Source: Candidatus Atribacteria bacterium UBA6251 | GTDB taxonomy: Bacteria; Atribacterota; Phoenicimicrobiia; Phoenicimicrobiales; Phoenicimicrobiaceae | Assembly: GCA_002441285.1 (NCBI GenBank) | Contig: DJVR01000064.1 | Span: 8,318-72,317 of the forward strand | Length of the DNA stretch: 64,000 nt | Reading direction: 5' to 3' | Shown: in pieces, positions 36,157 through 45,286 of the stretch | Numbering within the stretch: position 1 is the stretch's first letter | Layout of the letters: the number at the start of each line of letters is the position of its first letter | Notes under the pieces: model-generated | The model's input: only the letters and a program-made list of their open reading frames with translations | Database searches by the model: none | What the model was told of the DNA's origin: nothing | Program-made: the position numbers and the translations under genes

Positions 36157-36576
36157 AAAATCTTAAAAATTCTAAATCCTAATTTTGTTCAATTTTAGAA
36201 TAATTATAATCTATCTTCTGCATATTATTTTTTTATTAGTCTGCCCCCCATATCTATTGGTTATTTCATTATATATTGTGGTAATAGGTAATAAGATATA
36301 AAACATAAACAGGCCAAGGCTAAAAAAGAGATGAATCTTTTTCTACTATTTAATTAATATTATTTGTTCTTTAGCAAAATCCTGAGTTTTTAATATGAAA
36401 TATTAAATTTTTAAGCTTATAATAACCATAGGAAGAATGAAAAAATATAAAGATAAAAGTAAATAAAATTTGCAACTAAAAATAGATCGAGAATTAAAAA
36501 ACATTACACTTAGAACATTAAAAACTCTTCCTGCAATTCTATTTACCGCTTTACTTCAATCATAAATTTAAATAAA
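36157..36576. other. Gap without a gene
   Basis: AT-rich sequence with no ORF over 50 codons that looks real, no strong hairpin, and no recognised repeat. It lies between the GGDEF gene and the promoter of the regulator gene. Confidence 0.4.
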
Positions 36577-36605
36577 TTGACTTTTCTTTCTTTCCATTTT
36601 ATAAT
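36577..36605 (+). promoter_or_regulatory. Promoter of the winged-helix regulator gene
   Basis: TTGACT (36577-36582), 17 bp, TATAAT (36600-36605). Transcription would begin near 36612, just before the first operator-like inverted repeat. Confidence 0.72.
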
Positions 36606-36617
36606 GGTAAAGGTACT

Positions 36618-36637
36618 AAGTTCACATCTTGAACATT
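36618..36637. promoter_or_regulatory. Operator-like inverted repeat 1
   Basis: AAGTTCACATCTTGAACATT: GTTCA, five bases, TGAAC, with identical flanks AA and ATT to the second site at 37468. It sits at about +6 to +25 of the promoter, where a bound repressor would block it. Confidence 0.6.
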
Positions 36638-36784
36638 AATGAGCAGGCTGGTAAGCTAACCAATTAATTAGGGGACTCTTAAATTGGTTGATTAGTAATT
36701 ATTGCTTAGCCATTATCGATTAGCAATTGCTGTTTGCCTTTTGCCTTGGTTGATTGATACACCGTATAATTGAAAGGACTCCTT

Positions 36785-37420
36785 ATGATGCAAAAAGATG
36801 AACTAAATACCCTTTTAGAAATAAAAGAAAATCCATCAACCACTCAAAGATCACTATCTCGTAAACTTAACATCTCCTTAGGTCTTACCAATGCCATTTT
36901 AAAGAACCTGATTGAGCGTGGCTGGATTAAGGTACAAAAATTAACCGGTCGTAAAATCCTTTATCTTATCACTCCTAAAGGAATGATGCGGGTAACTAAC
37001 TTGCTCTACGAACGGTTTCACGAAACCCAGCACTACTGTCAGCATACCAAGGATTTAATCAACCATTATTTTATAGAACTCTACCAGCAGGGGATTCGGG
37101 AAGTAGCCCTCTACGGCATCAATCAGCTCTCGGAAATAACCTATCTTGCCCTCCTGGATAGCCCTCTGAAATTGCACTCCATCCTCAATAATGACCCTTC
37201 ATCCCCTAAAAAGAAATTCCTGGGTCATGAGGTGCTAACTTTATCCGACTTTTTTCAAAGAATATCCGATACACCAAATCCCGAAAACTTAATCATACTT
37301 TCTACCGTCAATTATGAAGGTAATAAAATCCTGAATGCTGAAAGAAAAAAATGGGAAAACATATCCCAAAAGATTAAAATATTCAATCTCGAAGATCTCT
37401 TAAAAAATAATACCCAATAA
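36785..37420 (+). CDS. Winged-helix regulator of the polysaccharide locus
   Basis: Start chosen at ATG 36785 with GAAAGGA six bases upstream; a TTG start five codons earlier is less likely. Residues about 10-75 are a MarR-like winged helix-turn-helix: NPSTTQRSLSRKLNISLGLT, NAILKNLIERGWIKVQKL. The C-terminal 130 residues (EVALYGINQLSEITYLALL, LSDFFQRI, NLIILSTVNYEG) look like a Rossmann-type ligand domain. Regulators of this build often head O-antigen clusters. The two identical inverted repeats near its own and the ugd promoter are its probable binding sites. Confidence 0.82.
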   Translation: MMQKDELNTLLEIKENPSTTQRSLSRKLNISLGLTNAILKNLIERGWIKVQKLTGRKILYLITPKGMMRVTNLLYERFHETQHYCQHTKDLINHYFIELYQQGIREVALYGINQLSEITYLALLDSPLKLHSILNNDPSSPKKKFLGHEVLTLSDFFQRISDTPNPENLIILSTVNYEGNKILNAERKKWENISQKIKIFNLEDLLKNNTQ

Positions 37421-37432
37421 CAGAGGGGTAAA

Positions 37433-37461
37433 TTGACAGGCCATTCTTTCTATGGTATATT
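37433..37461 (+). promoter_or_regulatory. Promoter of the polysaccharide operon
   Basis: TTGACA (37433-37438), 17 bp, TATATT (37456-37461). It starts 13 bp after the regulator gene. The transcript would carry a leader of about 650 nt before ugd. Confidence 0.78.
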
Positions 37462-37467
37462 TTATAT

Positions 37468-37487
37468 AAGTTCATATTATGAACATT
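37468..37487. promoter_or_regulatory. Operator-like inverted repeat 2
   Basis: AAGTTCATATTATGAACATT, same layout as the site at 36618 (16 of 20 bases identical, all inside both half-sites and flanks). It covers the expected transcription start, a classic repressor position. Confidence 0.65.
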
Positions 37488-37489
37488 CT

Positions 37490-37527
37490 GTCATTGCCAG
37501 GGGGGCTTTAGCAACCGAAACAATCTC
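37490..37527. repeat. GTCATTGC-type interspersed repeat, intergenic copy
   Basis: Starts GTCATTGCCAGGGGGGC and ends CAATCTC, the form of the widespread GTCATTGCGAGGAGCGAAGC ... GCAATCTC repeat. A second copy lies inside ugd at 38534. Confidence 0.6.
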
Positions 37528-38122
37528 TACTTACAACCTAAAAAGATATAAATTATCTCATTACCTTGCACTTTGAAATGCTTAATATACAAGGGTTTCA
37601 GAACCCTCTTAAAATTATAAAAAATATTCATCACGAAAATCGTCTCCAAAGCAAGTAAAAGAGTGCCATAAATAGCCTTTTGAGCTCTTGAAAGGGTTGC
37701 TATATAAGGCTTTCAAGTGATATTCGCGTATAACGCGTATAATGCATTTTTTTGAAGTCCATAAGGTAAAACCCTTTAAATTTCAAAAAAATGCTTAATA
37801 TGAGCGTTCTATTAGATCTAGCCCAAAAGGCTTTTATGATAAGGGTTTCCGACAGCTCAATAATGAAATAATTAACTAATGCTTAGCTTAGTGGGATAGA
37901 TAATCGTTCACTGTTTCAGGAAAATTAAATATTAGAAATAATTGGTCAATTGAATAACCTGGCAACTTTTTTAAAACTGTAAACTTTACATTTGCAACTT
38001 GCATCTAACTTTTCATCCTGAATTTTTAACCGGTAAATCGGGTAACTGGTTAACTGGTGAACTGAGTCTGACCGCTAGACTGGAAGACTGGGAGACTAAA
38101 TTTTATAAACGGAAGGAATAAA
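37528..38122 (+). other. Long leader of the polysaccharide operon
   Basis: No gene. It holds diverged internal repeats: ATGCTTAATAT appears at about 37577 and 37791, AAGGGTTTC at about 37590 and 37842, and AAGGCTTT twice near 37709 and 37828. CGCGTATAACGCGTATAA (37726-37743) is a tandem repeat. The end (38015-38100) is a CCGGTAAATCGGGTAACTGG-type low-complexity tract. Such long leaders in front of O-antigen operons can carry antitermination sites; nothing proves it here. Confidence 0.4.
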
Positions 38123-39484
38123 ATGAATATATGTATTATCGGTACTGGCTATGTTGGCCTGGTCACAGGCACTTGCCTTGCTGACTTTGGTCTTTCTGTA
38201 ACCTGTGTTGATCAAGACGAAACAAAAATTTCTCTTCTAAACTCCGGTGGCGTTCCCATTTACGAACCGAATTTAGAAGCGTTAATCCAAAAGAACATCT
38301 CAGCTGGCCGTCTTACCTTTACCACTGACCTTGAAAAAGCAGTCCAACAATCCAAAGTAATCTTTATTGCTGTTGGAACTCCTCCCAATCACGATGGATC
38401 CACAAATTTAGAGCAGATTGAAAAGGTAGCCCAGCAAATTGCCGCCTCTCTAAATGAATATAAAGTTATAGTAAACAAAAGCACTGTCCCCATCGGCACC
38501 GCCACCAAAATCAAAGAAATAATAAATAAAAATGTCATTGCGAGGAGCGAAGTAAGCCTGCCCCAGCGAAAGCAGGGGAAGCAATCTCACCCTCAATTAA
38601 AACCAATTGAATTTGACGTCGTCGCCAACCCTGAATTCCTTCGGGAGGGCTCAGCAGTCTATGACTTTACCCATCCCGATAAAATAGTAATCGGCACCGA
38701 AAGCCCCAAGGCTCTAAAGATAATGCAGGAAATTTACCGCCCTCTCTACCTTATCGATACACCCTTTGTGATTACCAATCCCGAAACTGCAGAATTAATT
38801 AAATATGCCTGTAATGCCTTTTTGGCTACCAAGATTACCTTTATTAATGAAATTGCCAACCTCTGTGACAAAGTAGGAGCAGATGTGCATCAGATAGCCA
38901 AAGCTATGGGTTTGGATGGCCGTATCAGTCCTAAATTTCTCCATCCCGGTCCTGGTTATGGTGGCTCCTGTTTCCCTAAAGATACCGAAGCCCTTTATCA
39001 TTTTGCATCAACTTGCGGATATGATTTTAAACTCCTAAAAGGGGTAATCTCTGCCAACAATCGCCAAAGAGAACTGATGGTAGAAAAAATTAAACATCAT
39101 CTTGGCAATCTTAAAGGAAAAACCATCGGCATCTTAGGCCTGGCCTTCAAACAAAATACTGATGATATTCGAAAATCCCCTGCAATTGATATTATCCAAC
39201 TATTACTTAAAGAAGGCGTGCGTATCAAATGCTTCGACCCTCTGGCAATGGATAATACTAAAAAAATCCTTCCCAACTTAACCTATTGCCAGGATGAATA
39301 CGAAACTGCTCAAGATAGTGATGCCCTGGTAATTGCTACTGAATGGAATCAATTCCGTAATCTGGACCTACTTAAAATAAAAAAACTATTAAAATCTCCC
39401 ACCTTACTTGACCTAAGAAACTTATACGACCCAGAAAAAGTAAAACTCTTAGGCTTTATCTATGAGGGAGTAGGAAGGAAATAA
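38123..39484 (+). CDS. ugd: UDP-glucose 6-dehydrogenase with repeat-derived insert
   Basis: NAD-binding IGTGYVGLVTG (6-16), NPEFLREGSAVYDF and the catalytic loop GPGYGGSCFPKD (Cys283) define the UDP-sugar dehydrogenase; the C-terminal domain (GILGLAFKQNTDDIRKSP) is complete. It oxidises UDP-glucose to UDP-glucuronate for the polymer. Residues about 138-157 (VIARSEVSLPQRKQGKQSHP) are foreign to the family and are the translation of a GTCATTGC repeat. The insert sits at a surface linker before the NPEFLREG motif, so the enzyme is likely active. GGAAGGA precedes the ATG. Confidence 0.93.
   Translation: MNICIIGTGYVGLVTGTCLADFGLSVTCVDQDETKISLLNSGGVPIYEPNLEALIQKNISAGRLTFTTDLEKAVQQSKVIFIAVGTPPNHDGSTNLEQIEKVAQQIAASLNEYKVIVNKSTVPIGTATKIKEIINKNVIARSEVSLPQRKQGKQSHPQLKPIEFDVVANPEFLREGSAVYDFTHPDKIVIGTESPKALKIMQEIYRPLYLIDTPFVITNPETAELIKYACNAFLATKITFINEIANLCDKVGADVHQIAKAMGLDGRISPKFLHPGPGYGGSCFPKDTEALYHFASTCGYDFKLLKGVISANNRQRELMVEKIKHHLGNLKGKTIGILGLAFKQNTDDIRKSPAIDIIQLLLKEGVRIKCFDPLAMDNTKKILPNLTYCQDEYETAQDSDALVIATEWNQFRNLDLLKIKKLLKSPTLLDLRNLYDPEKVKLLGFIYEGVGRK
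38534..38588. repeat. GTCATTGC repeat inserted in the ugd coding sequence
   Basis: Starts GTCATTGCGAGGAGCGAAGT and ends GCAATCTC, with GCCCCAGCGAAAGCAGGGG in the middle. It is the same repeat type as 37490-37527, but here it is read in frame. Confidence 0.78.
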
Positions 39485-39500
39485 CAAATATTTTTTTAAT

Positions 39501-40973
39501 ATGAACACAGTCCAAAGAATTGCAAAAAATACAGCAGTTTTACTTGCTGCTACTATAATTAGTAGAGTGTTAGGCTTTTTTTATGTACTGTATACTGCCC
39601 GTTATTTAGGGGCAGAAGGTTTTGGAATTTTATCTTTTGCCCTTGCTTTCACTGGAATATTTGGCGTTTTCACCGACCTCGGTCTTGGATCATTGACAGT
39701 GAGGGAAGTTGCCCGGGATAAATCATTGGCAGTTAAATATCTTGACAACATTACAGTAATAAAAATAATTTTAGTTACTTTCACATTTGGATTAATTGCT
39801 TTAGCCATAAATGTTTTAGGTTACCCGGAGCAAACAATCAAGGTTGTTTATCTTATTGCTTTATCTGTTGTGTTTAATGAGTTTGCTATGATGTTTTATT
39901 CGATATTTCAGGCATTTGAAAAAATGGAATATCAGTCATTGGGACAGATTTTAAGTAGTGCTTTAATGTTCTCAGGAGTTATACTTGCTATAAAATATAA
40001 TTTTACTATCGTTGTCTTTGCGTCTTTATATCTTATAATTAGTGTTATAATTTTAGGGTATAATATTGTCGTTTTAAGATGGAAGTTTTCCAATCCGTTC
40101 CTTGCCTGGTCTCCAAGAAATATAAAAATAGATTGGAGTTTTTGGAGCCCTACAATTAAGGAGGCATTACCCTTTGGGTTGAGTGGAATTTTCATTACAA
40201 TTTATTATCATATTGATACTGTCATGCTTTCTTTAATGATACCTAATGCGAATGAAATTGTTGGTTGGTATAATGCAGCGTATAAAATAGTTTTTGTTTT
40301 AATGTCTATACCACATATGTATGTTATAGTAATTTTTCCTATTATGTCAAGATTTTTTAAAACTTCGGAGAAATCCTTGAAATTTATTTTCGCTCGTTCT
40401 ATTAGATATATACTACTTATAAGCATTCTAATTGTGGTTGGAATAACATTACTGTCGGATAGGATAATTTTATTAGTTTTCGGATCAGATTATATTCCAT
40501 CAATAATTGCACTTCAAATTTTGGTTTGGTCGTTTCTTTTTGCAGCTATCGGAGGTGTTTTCGGATACTTATTAAATTCTATAAATAGACAAGCAACATT
40601 GACTAAGATTGTTGGATGTGGTATGGCCTTAAATTTAGTTTTAAATGCTCTTTTAATACCGAATTATAGTTACATTGGTGCGAGTATTGCAACAGATTTA
40701 ACTAGATTTTTTGTAATCTTAATAGAATTTATTATACTTTCAAAAATTGGTTTTAACCTGCAGAATAGCATGTTTTTTGCTGTGGTGCTGAAAATAATTG
40801 CTTCAAGTTTAATAATGGCAGGCTTTATTGAATATTTCAGAAATATAAATCTTTTATTGCTGATAATTTTATCTGCGTTTCTATATTTTATAGCATTTTA
40901 TTTAATGGGGGGATTGGATAAAGGTGATATTTCTTTAGTTAGGAGGCTATTGCATGGAAGAATTGAAAGCTAA
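39501..40973 (+). CDS. wzx: Wzx-type polysaccharide flippase
   Basis: 490 residues with about 12-14 membrane helices and the polysaccharide-synthase (RfbX/MATE-like) opening IAKNTAVLLAATIISRVLGF and YTARYLGAEGFGILSFALAF. It moves lipid-linked repeat units to the outer face of the inner membrane. The next gene overlaps by 20 bases. With wzy and wzz present, the locus is Wzx/Wzy-dependent. Confidence 0.9.
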   Translation: MNTVQRIAKNTAVLLAATIISRVLGFFYVLYTARYLGAEGFGILSFALAFTGIFGVFTDLGLGSLTVREVARDKSLAVKYLDNITVIKIILVTFTFGLIALAINVLGYPEQTIKVVYLIALSVVFNEFAMMFYSIFQAFEKMEYQSLGQILSSALMFSGVILAIKYNFTIVVFASLYLIISVIILGYNIVVLRWKFSNPFLAWSPRNIKIDWSFWSPTIKEALPFGLSGIFITIYYHIDTVMLSLMIPNANEIVGWYNAAYKIVFVLMSIPHMYVIVIFPIMSRFFKTSEKSLKFIFARSIRYILLISILIVVGITLLSDRIILLVFGSDYIPSIIALQILVWSFLFAAIGGVFGYLLNSINRQATLTKIVGCGMALNLVLNALLIPNYSYIGASIATDLTRFFVILIEFIILSKIGFNLQNSMFFAVVLKIIASSLIMAGFIEYFRNINLLLLIILSAFLYFIAFYLMGGLDKGDISLVRRLLHGRIES

Positions 40974-42738
40974 CAAAGAAGAGGCAAATCGAAAATGGCA
41001 TTTATCAGAATTCCAATATGAAAAAGAGAGTGGAATTTATTTATCGGAGAAGTCACATACAATTTGCTATTCAGATGGAGCAAGTGTCGAAAATTACATT
41101 TTACAATCTATAAAAAAAGCTAAAGATATTACGGATGACTCGGAAGAGCTTATGAAAATGGCAAAAGACTGGCCCTCTTATTATCATTTAGGGATAGGAA
41201 GATCAAATATCTTAAAAACCCTTAATTTGCTTCCTAACGCTAAAGTTTTAGAACTTGGTTCTGGGTGTGGAGCCTTAACAAGATATTTAGGCGAAAATTT
41301 TGAGTCGGTTGATGGTATTGAAGGAAGCCCTCAACGCGCACAAATAGCACACGAAAGATGTAGAGATTTAAAAAATGTTAAAATATTTTGTTCGGATTTT
41401 AATAGAGTAAAATTTAACAATAATTATGATATTGTTACTTTAATAGGTGTCCTGGAATATTCTCCTAAATATTGCTTAAATCAATTAGATACAACAGATG
41501 CCTGCTTAATGCTTTTAAATCTTGCAAAAACTGCCCTAAAAAAAAATGGTATTTTACTAATAGCAATAGAAAATAGAATTGGAATTAAATATTGGAGTGG
41601 CTGTCCGGAGGATCATACGGGAAAAATATTTAGTAGTATTTACGGATATCCCGAAGGAAAGGGCGTAATAACTTTTTCTAAAAAAGAATTAAATTCTTTA
41701 TTGGAAAAGGCAGGTTTTTTAAATAATTCTTTTTATTCTTGTTTTCCTGATTATAAATTTGCATCTACTATATTTAGTGATATTGAGGATGAAAAAGATT
41801 TTTATCTTCATAATTGGGTAGAAATTCCTTTTCGTACATATAGTGTTCCAAGAAGTTATACTTTTCATGAAGGTCTAGCAATTAAGACATTATCTAAATC
41901 AGGATTATTGAGAGAATTTGCAAATTCTTTTTTAGTTATAGCAAGTAAAAGTGAAAATAATATAGTTAATAAACCGGATTGGATTGCAAAAAGATTCTCC
42001 ACACAAAGGCGAAAGGAATTTCAATGTATAACTACATTAAAGATAAATCCTAAAATTTATATAGAGAAAAAAAAGATAATTAATGATAAAAATTATATAA
42101 TAAAAAAGAATAATTACAAAATAAAACAAAAAGCTATAAATTCTCCTTGGTATGATGGTGATTTATTAATATTTGATATATATAAAATGTCTATTTGTAA
42201 GGATTATAAAAAAAAGTTATTAAAAATATTTAATTTGTATTACCAAGAACTATTTAAGCGCTATTATATAGGGAGCAATGACAAGGAAGGTTATCCTCTT
42301 TTGAAGGGTGAGTCAATCGATTTTATTTTTAGAAATATAATAAAAGCAAATAACAAAATTTTACCTATAGACAATGAATGGTTTATAGAAAATTCTATTC
42401 CTGCAGACTATGTTATGTATAGAACTGTAATAACTGATATTGTGGGATCACAATTTCCTTGGATTGATAAAAAAATTAAAAATGTTGATAAATTTACAGT
42501 TGAATTAATAAAATCAATTTTTCCAAATTATGGGAATAGAAGAAACAATAAAAACAAACTGATTGAAAAATCTTTCCAGGATGGTGTAACAAATGGATTA
42601 AATCAAATAAATTTATTACCAAATTACTATTTTTTAAGAAATAAAATAATTAGGAGTCTAACTTTAAAAGTATGGAGTAAAATATTGCCTAGAAGAATAA
42701 AAACCGTAATAAAAAAGATTATTTTTAAAAAACAGTAA
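40954..42738 (+). CDS. Large SAM-dependent methyltransferase-like protein
   Basis: 594 residues, overlapping wzx. A class I methyltransferase domain spans about 60-260: motif I VLELGSGCGALTRYLG, acidic post-II GIEGSPQRA, then DIVTLIGVLEYSP. The last 260 residues are Lys/Ile-rich, with IYIEKKKIINDKNY and NEWFIENSIPADYVMYRT; no family is recognised there, and it may be a second transferase or a protein-binding part. Its place in the operon suggests methylation of the glycan, perhaps as chain end cap. Confidence 0.75.
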   Translation: MEELKANKEEANRKWHLSEFQYEKESGIYLSEKSHTICYSDGASVENYILQSIKKAKDITDDSEELMKMAKDWPSYYHLGIGRSNILKTLNLLPNAKVLELGSGCGALTRYLGENFESVDGIEGSPQRAQIAHERCRDLKNVKIFCSDFNRVKFNNNYDIVTLIGVLEYSPKYCLNQLDTTDACLMLLNLAKTALKKNGILLIAIENRIGIKYWSGCPEDHTGKIFSSIYGYPEGKGVITFSKKELNSLLEKAGFLNNSFYSCFPDYKFASTIFSDIEDEKDFYLHNWVEIPFRTYSVPRSYTFHEGLAIKTLSKSGLLREFANSFLVIASKSENNIVNKPDWIAKRFSTQRRKEFQCITTLKINPKIYIEKKKIINDKNYIIKKNNYKIKQKAINSPWYDGDLLIFDIYKMSICKDYKKKLLKIFNLYYQELFKRYYIGSNDKEGYPLLKGESIDFIFRNIIKANNKILPIDNEWFIENSIPADYVMYRTVITDIVGSQFPWIDKKIKNVDKFTVELIKSIFPNYGNRRNNKNKLIEKSFQDGVTNGLNQINLLPNYYFLRNKIIRSLTLKVWSKILPRRIKTVIKKIIFKKQ

Positions 42739-42995
42739 TAGAAGTTCATTTATACCTAAATTATAAATCCATATAAACTTATATTTTCTGTTATTTTAAT
42801 TGTTTTATAACAAAAATAATACCAATAACATAGTGTGATTTGATATAGAGGGGTTATAAAGTTTTTATTCATCTATAGTGTTTAACTAAATAGAAAAAAA
42901 TTACTCCAATACTGTTTTTAAAAGAATGTTTTTCTTTAATTAGGTATAACTAAGACAGATAATATATAAAATTTTTTATAATGGAGATAAGAATA

Positions 42996-43877
42996 ATGAA
43001 AGGCATAATATTAGCCGGTGGGGCGGGGACCAGACTCAATCCCTTAACCAAAGCAATAAGTAAACAATTAATTCCAGTGTATGATAAACCGATGATATAT
43101 TATCCCTTATCTACTTTGATGCTAGCGGGGATCAAAGATATTTTAATTATTTCTACTCCTCAGGATTTACCGAAATTTAGAGATTTATTTGAGGATGGTA
43201 AAGAAATTGGACTTAAAATTACCTATAAAGAACAGCCCAGGCCAGAGGGGATTGCCCAGGCCTTTATTATTGGAGAGGAATTTATTGGAGAAGATTCAGT
43301 ATGCTTGATACTGGGGGATAATATATTCTATGGGCATAATTTGTCAATGACTTTGCAGAAGATGGCAGGACTAAAAGAAGGAGCTTGTATCTTTGGTTAC
43401 TGGGTAGCTAATCCGCAAAGATATGGGATAGTGGAATTTAATGAAGGTAATGAAGTTGTAAGCATAGAGGAAAAACCGAAGGTTCCTAAATCCAATTATG
43501 CTGTTCCTGGACTTTATTTTTATGATAATGAGGTTGTGGATATAGCTAAAAAATTAAAGCCCTCTGGCAGAGGGGAACTGGAGATAACTGATGTAAACTT
43601 AGCTTACTTAGAGAAAGGGAGTCTTAAGGTAGAACTTTTGGGTCGAGGTTATGCCTGGTTGGATACCGGAACACCGGACAGTTTGCTTGATGCTTCAAAT
43701 TATATTGCTACTATGGAGAGAAGACAGGGCCTAAAGATTGGCTGTATAGAAGAGGTAGCTTTCAGGATGGGTTATATTAATAAGAATCAGTTTGAGGGAA
43801 TAATTGAGCGATTACCGGCAAATGATTACAGAAAATATCTGGAAATGATTTTAAAAGAAGAACAAAAGATAAAGTAG
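42996..43877 (+). CDS. rmlA: Glucose-1-phosphate thymidylyltransferase
   Basis: Start chosen at ATG 42996 with GGAG eight bases before; a Met five codons earlier lacks one. 293 residues as usual. MKGIILAGGAGTRLNPLTKA is the nucleotide-binding start; PVYDKPMIYYPLSTLML, LGDNIFYG, EEKPKVPKSNYAVPGLYFYD and RGYAWLDTGTPDSLLDAS are RmlA hallmarks. It makes dTDP-glucose, the first step to dTDP-rhamnose. rmlC, rmlD and rmlB follow. Confidence 0.95.
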   Translation: MKGIILAGGAGTRLNPLTKAISKQLIPVYDKPMIYYPLSTLMLAGIKDILIISTPQDLPKFRDLFEDGKEIGLKITYKEQPRPEGIAQAFIIGEEFIGEDSVCLILGDNIFYGHNLSMTLQKMAGLKEGACIFGYWVANPQRYGIVEFNEGNEVVSIEEKPKVPKSNYAVPGLYFYDNEVVDIAKKLKPSGRGELEITDVNLAYLEKGSLKVELLGRGYAWLDTGTPDSLLDASNYIATMERRQGLKIGCIEEVAFRMGYINKNQFEGIIERLPANDYRKYLEMILKEEQKIK

Positions 43878-43886
43878 AGGGTGGCT

Positions 43887-44381
43887 ATGGAATTTAAAAA
43901 AGGTGAAATCGAAGGGGTAGTAATAGAAAAATTAATTAAATTTTCTGATGAGAGAGGTTTTTTGATAGAGACCTTCAGGATAGATAATCTGCCGGATAAT
44001 TTACAGCCAATAATGAGCTATGTCTCTTATACCAGGCCAGGAGTCGCTCGAGGACCTCATGAACATAAGGAGCAGACTGATATCTTTTGTTTTATGGGGC
44101 CGGGTAATTTTAAGATAAAACTGTGGGATAATCGAAAAGAGAGTAAGACTTATAGATGTTGTATGGAGATAATTGGAGGGAAAGATAATTCCATCAGGGT
44201 AGTTGTTCCTCCCGGGGTAGTTCATGGTTATAAAAATATCTCTAAAGAGGTAGATGGAATGGTGTTAAATTATCCCGATAAATTATATCGAGGTTGGGGC
44301 AAAAAAGAAGAAGTTGATGAAATAAGACACGAAGATAAAGAGGATGAATTTTATTTAGATTTTATTAAAGAGGATAAATAG
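43887..44381 (+). CDS. rmlC: dTDP-4-dehydrorhamnose 3,5-epimerase family protein
   Basis: Cupin of 164 residues from ATG 43887 (a GTG two codons upstream is the other choice). FSDERGFLIETFR, GVARGPHEHKEQTDIFCFMG, and VPPGVVHGYKNIS are RmlC motifs; the catalytic His of the PHEH region and the Tyr of NYPDKLYRG are present. It is about 20 residues shorter than standard RmlC, as in a known short group. Only three bases separate it from rmlD. Confidence 0.87.
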   Translation: MEFKKGEIEGVVIEKLIKFSDERGFLIETFRIDNLPDNLQPIMSYVSYTRPGVARGPHEHKEQTDIFCFMGPGNFKIKLWDNRKESKTYRCCMEIIGGKDNSIRVVVPPGVVHGYKNISKEVDGMVLNYPDKLYRGWGKKEEVDEIRHEDKEDEFYLDFIKEDK

Positions 44382-44384
44382 TCT

Positions 44385-45284
44385 ATGATCTGGCTTATCG
44401 GAAATAAAGGAATGCTGGGTAATGATGTAGAAAAATTATTAAAAGAGCGAGGGCTTACTTATTGGGCCAGTGATAAGGAAGTCGACATTAGCGATTATAA
44501 AGCGATGGAGAAATTTGGAAAAGACAAGAAGATTAAATGGATAATCAATTGTTCAGGATATACCAAAGTAGATAAGGCAGAAGAAGAAGTAGATGAGGCC
44601 TTCAGAATAAACAAAGATGGGGTTAGGAATATTGCCTTATTTTCGGCAAAGAGGCAGATCAAATTAATTCATATTTCCACAGATTATGTATTTGATGGTA
44701 GTCAAGAGGGCGGTGGGGGTGTCGTTGCTTACAGTGAAGATGATAAAACTAATCCTATAAATATATATGGTAAGAGCAAATTAGCTGGGGAAGAGGAGAT
44801 AAAAAAGATATTAGAGGAATATTTTATCATCCGCACCGCCTGGCTCTATGGATTACAGGGGAATAATTTTGTCTATACTATGTTAAGATTATTCAAGGAA
44901 AGAGATTTGGTAAAGGTAGTAGAAGACCAGTGGGGCTCTCCTACTTATACGGTGGATTTAGCGAGAGCTATTTTAAAGATAATAGAAGATGATTCAGTTA
45001 GTTATGGGATATATCATTTTACCAATGAGGGAGTAACCAATTGGTATGAATTTGCTAAGGCAATTTATAATAGAGCTAAAAGATTAGGATTGATTGATGA
45101 CAATAAAAAAGTAGAGATACAACCTATCAAGACTGAGGATTATCCTACAGCTGCCAGGAGACCAAGATATTCAGTTTTATCTAAAGAGAAAATAAAGAAA
45201 GAATTTAATATTGAAATTCCTTATTGGAGAGAGTCTTTAGAGAAATACTTGAAGAGGATTTTGGATGAAGGATATAGGATTTAG
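44385..45284 (+). CDS. rmlD: dTDP-4-dehydrorhamnose reductase
   Basis: 299 residues. NAD(P) motif LIGNKGMLGNDV, HISTDYVFDG, and the Tyr-x3-Lys pair in NPINIYGKSKLAGEE fit RmlD, which makes dTDP-L-rhamnose. DQWGSPTYTVDLARAI and the PRRPRYSVLSKEK end are also typical. It is tightly coupled to rmlC and to the next small gene. Confidence 0.94.
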   Translation: MIWLIGNKGMLGNDVEKLLKERGLTYWASDKEVDISDYKAMEKFGKDKKIKWIINCSGYTKVDKAEEEVDEAFRINKDGVRNIALFSAKRQIKLIHISTDYVFDGSQEGGGGVVAYSEDDKTNPINIYGKSKLAGEEEIKKILEEYFIIRTAWLYGLQGNNFVYTMLRLFKERDLVKVVEDQWGSPTYTVDLARAILKIIEDDSVSYGIYHFTNEGVTNWYEFAKAIYNRAKRLGLIDDNKKVEIQPIKTEDYPTAARRPRYSVLSKEKIKKEFNIEIPYWRESLEKYLKRILDEGYRI

Positions 45285-45286
45285 TT

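Noticed and set aside
37571..37860. CRISPR-like array before ugd
   Set aside because: The repeated words are short, irregularly spaced and diverged; there are no equal spacers and no cas gene.
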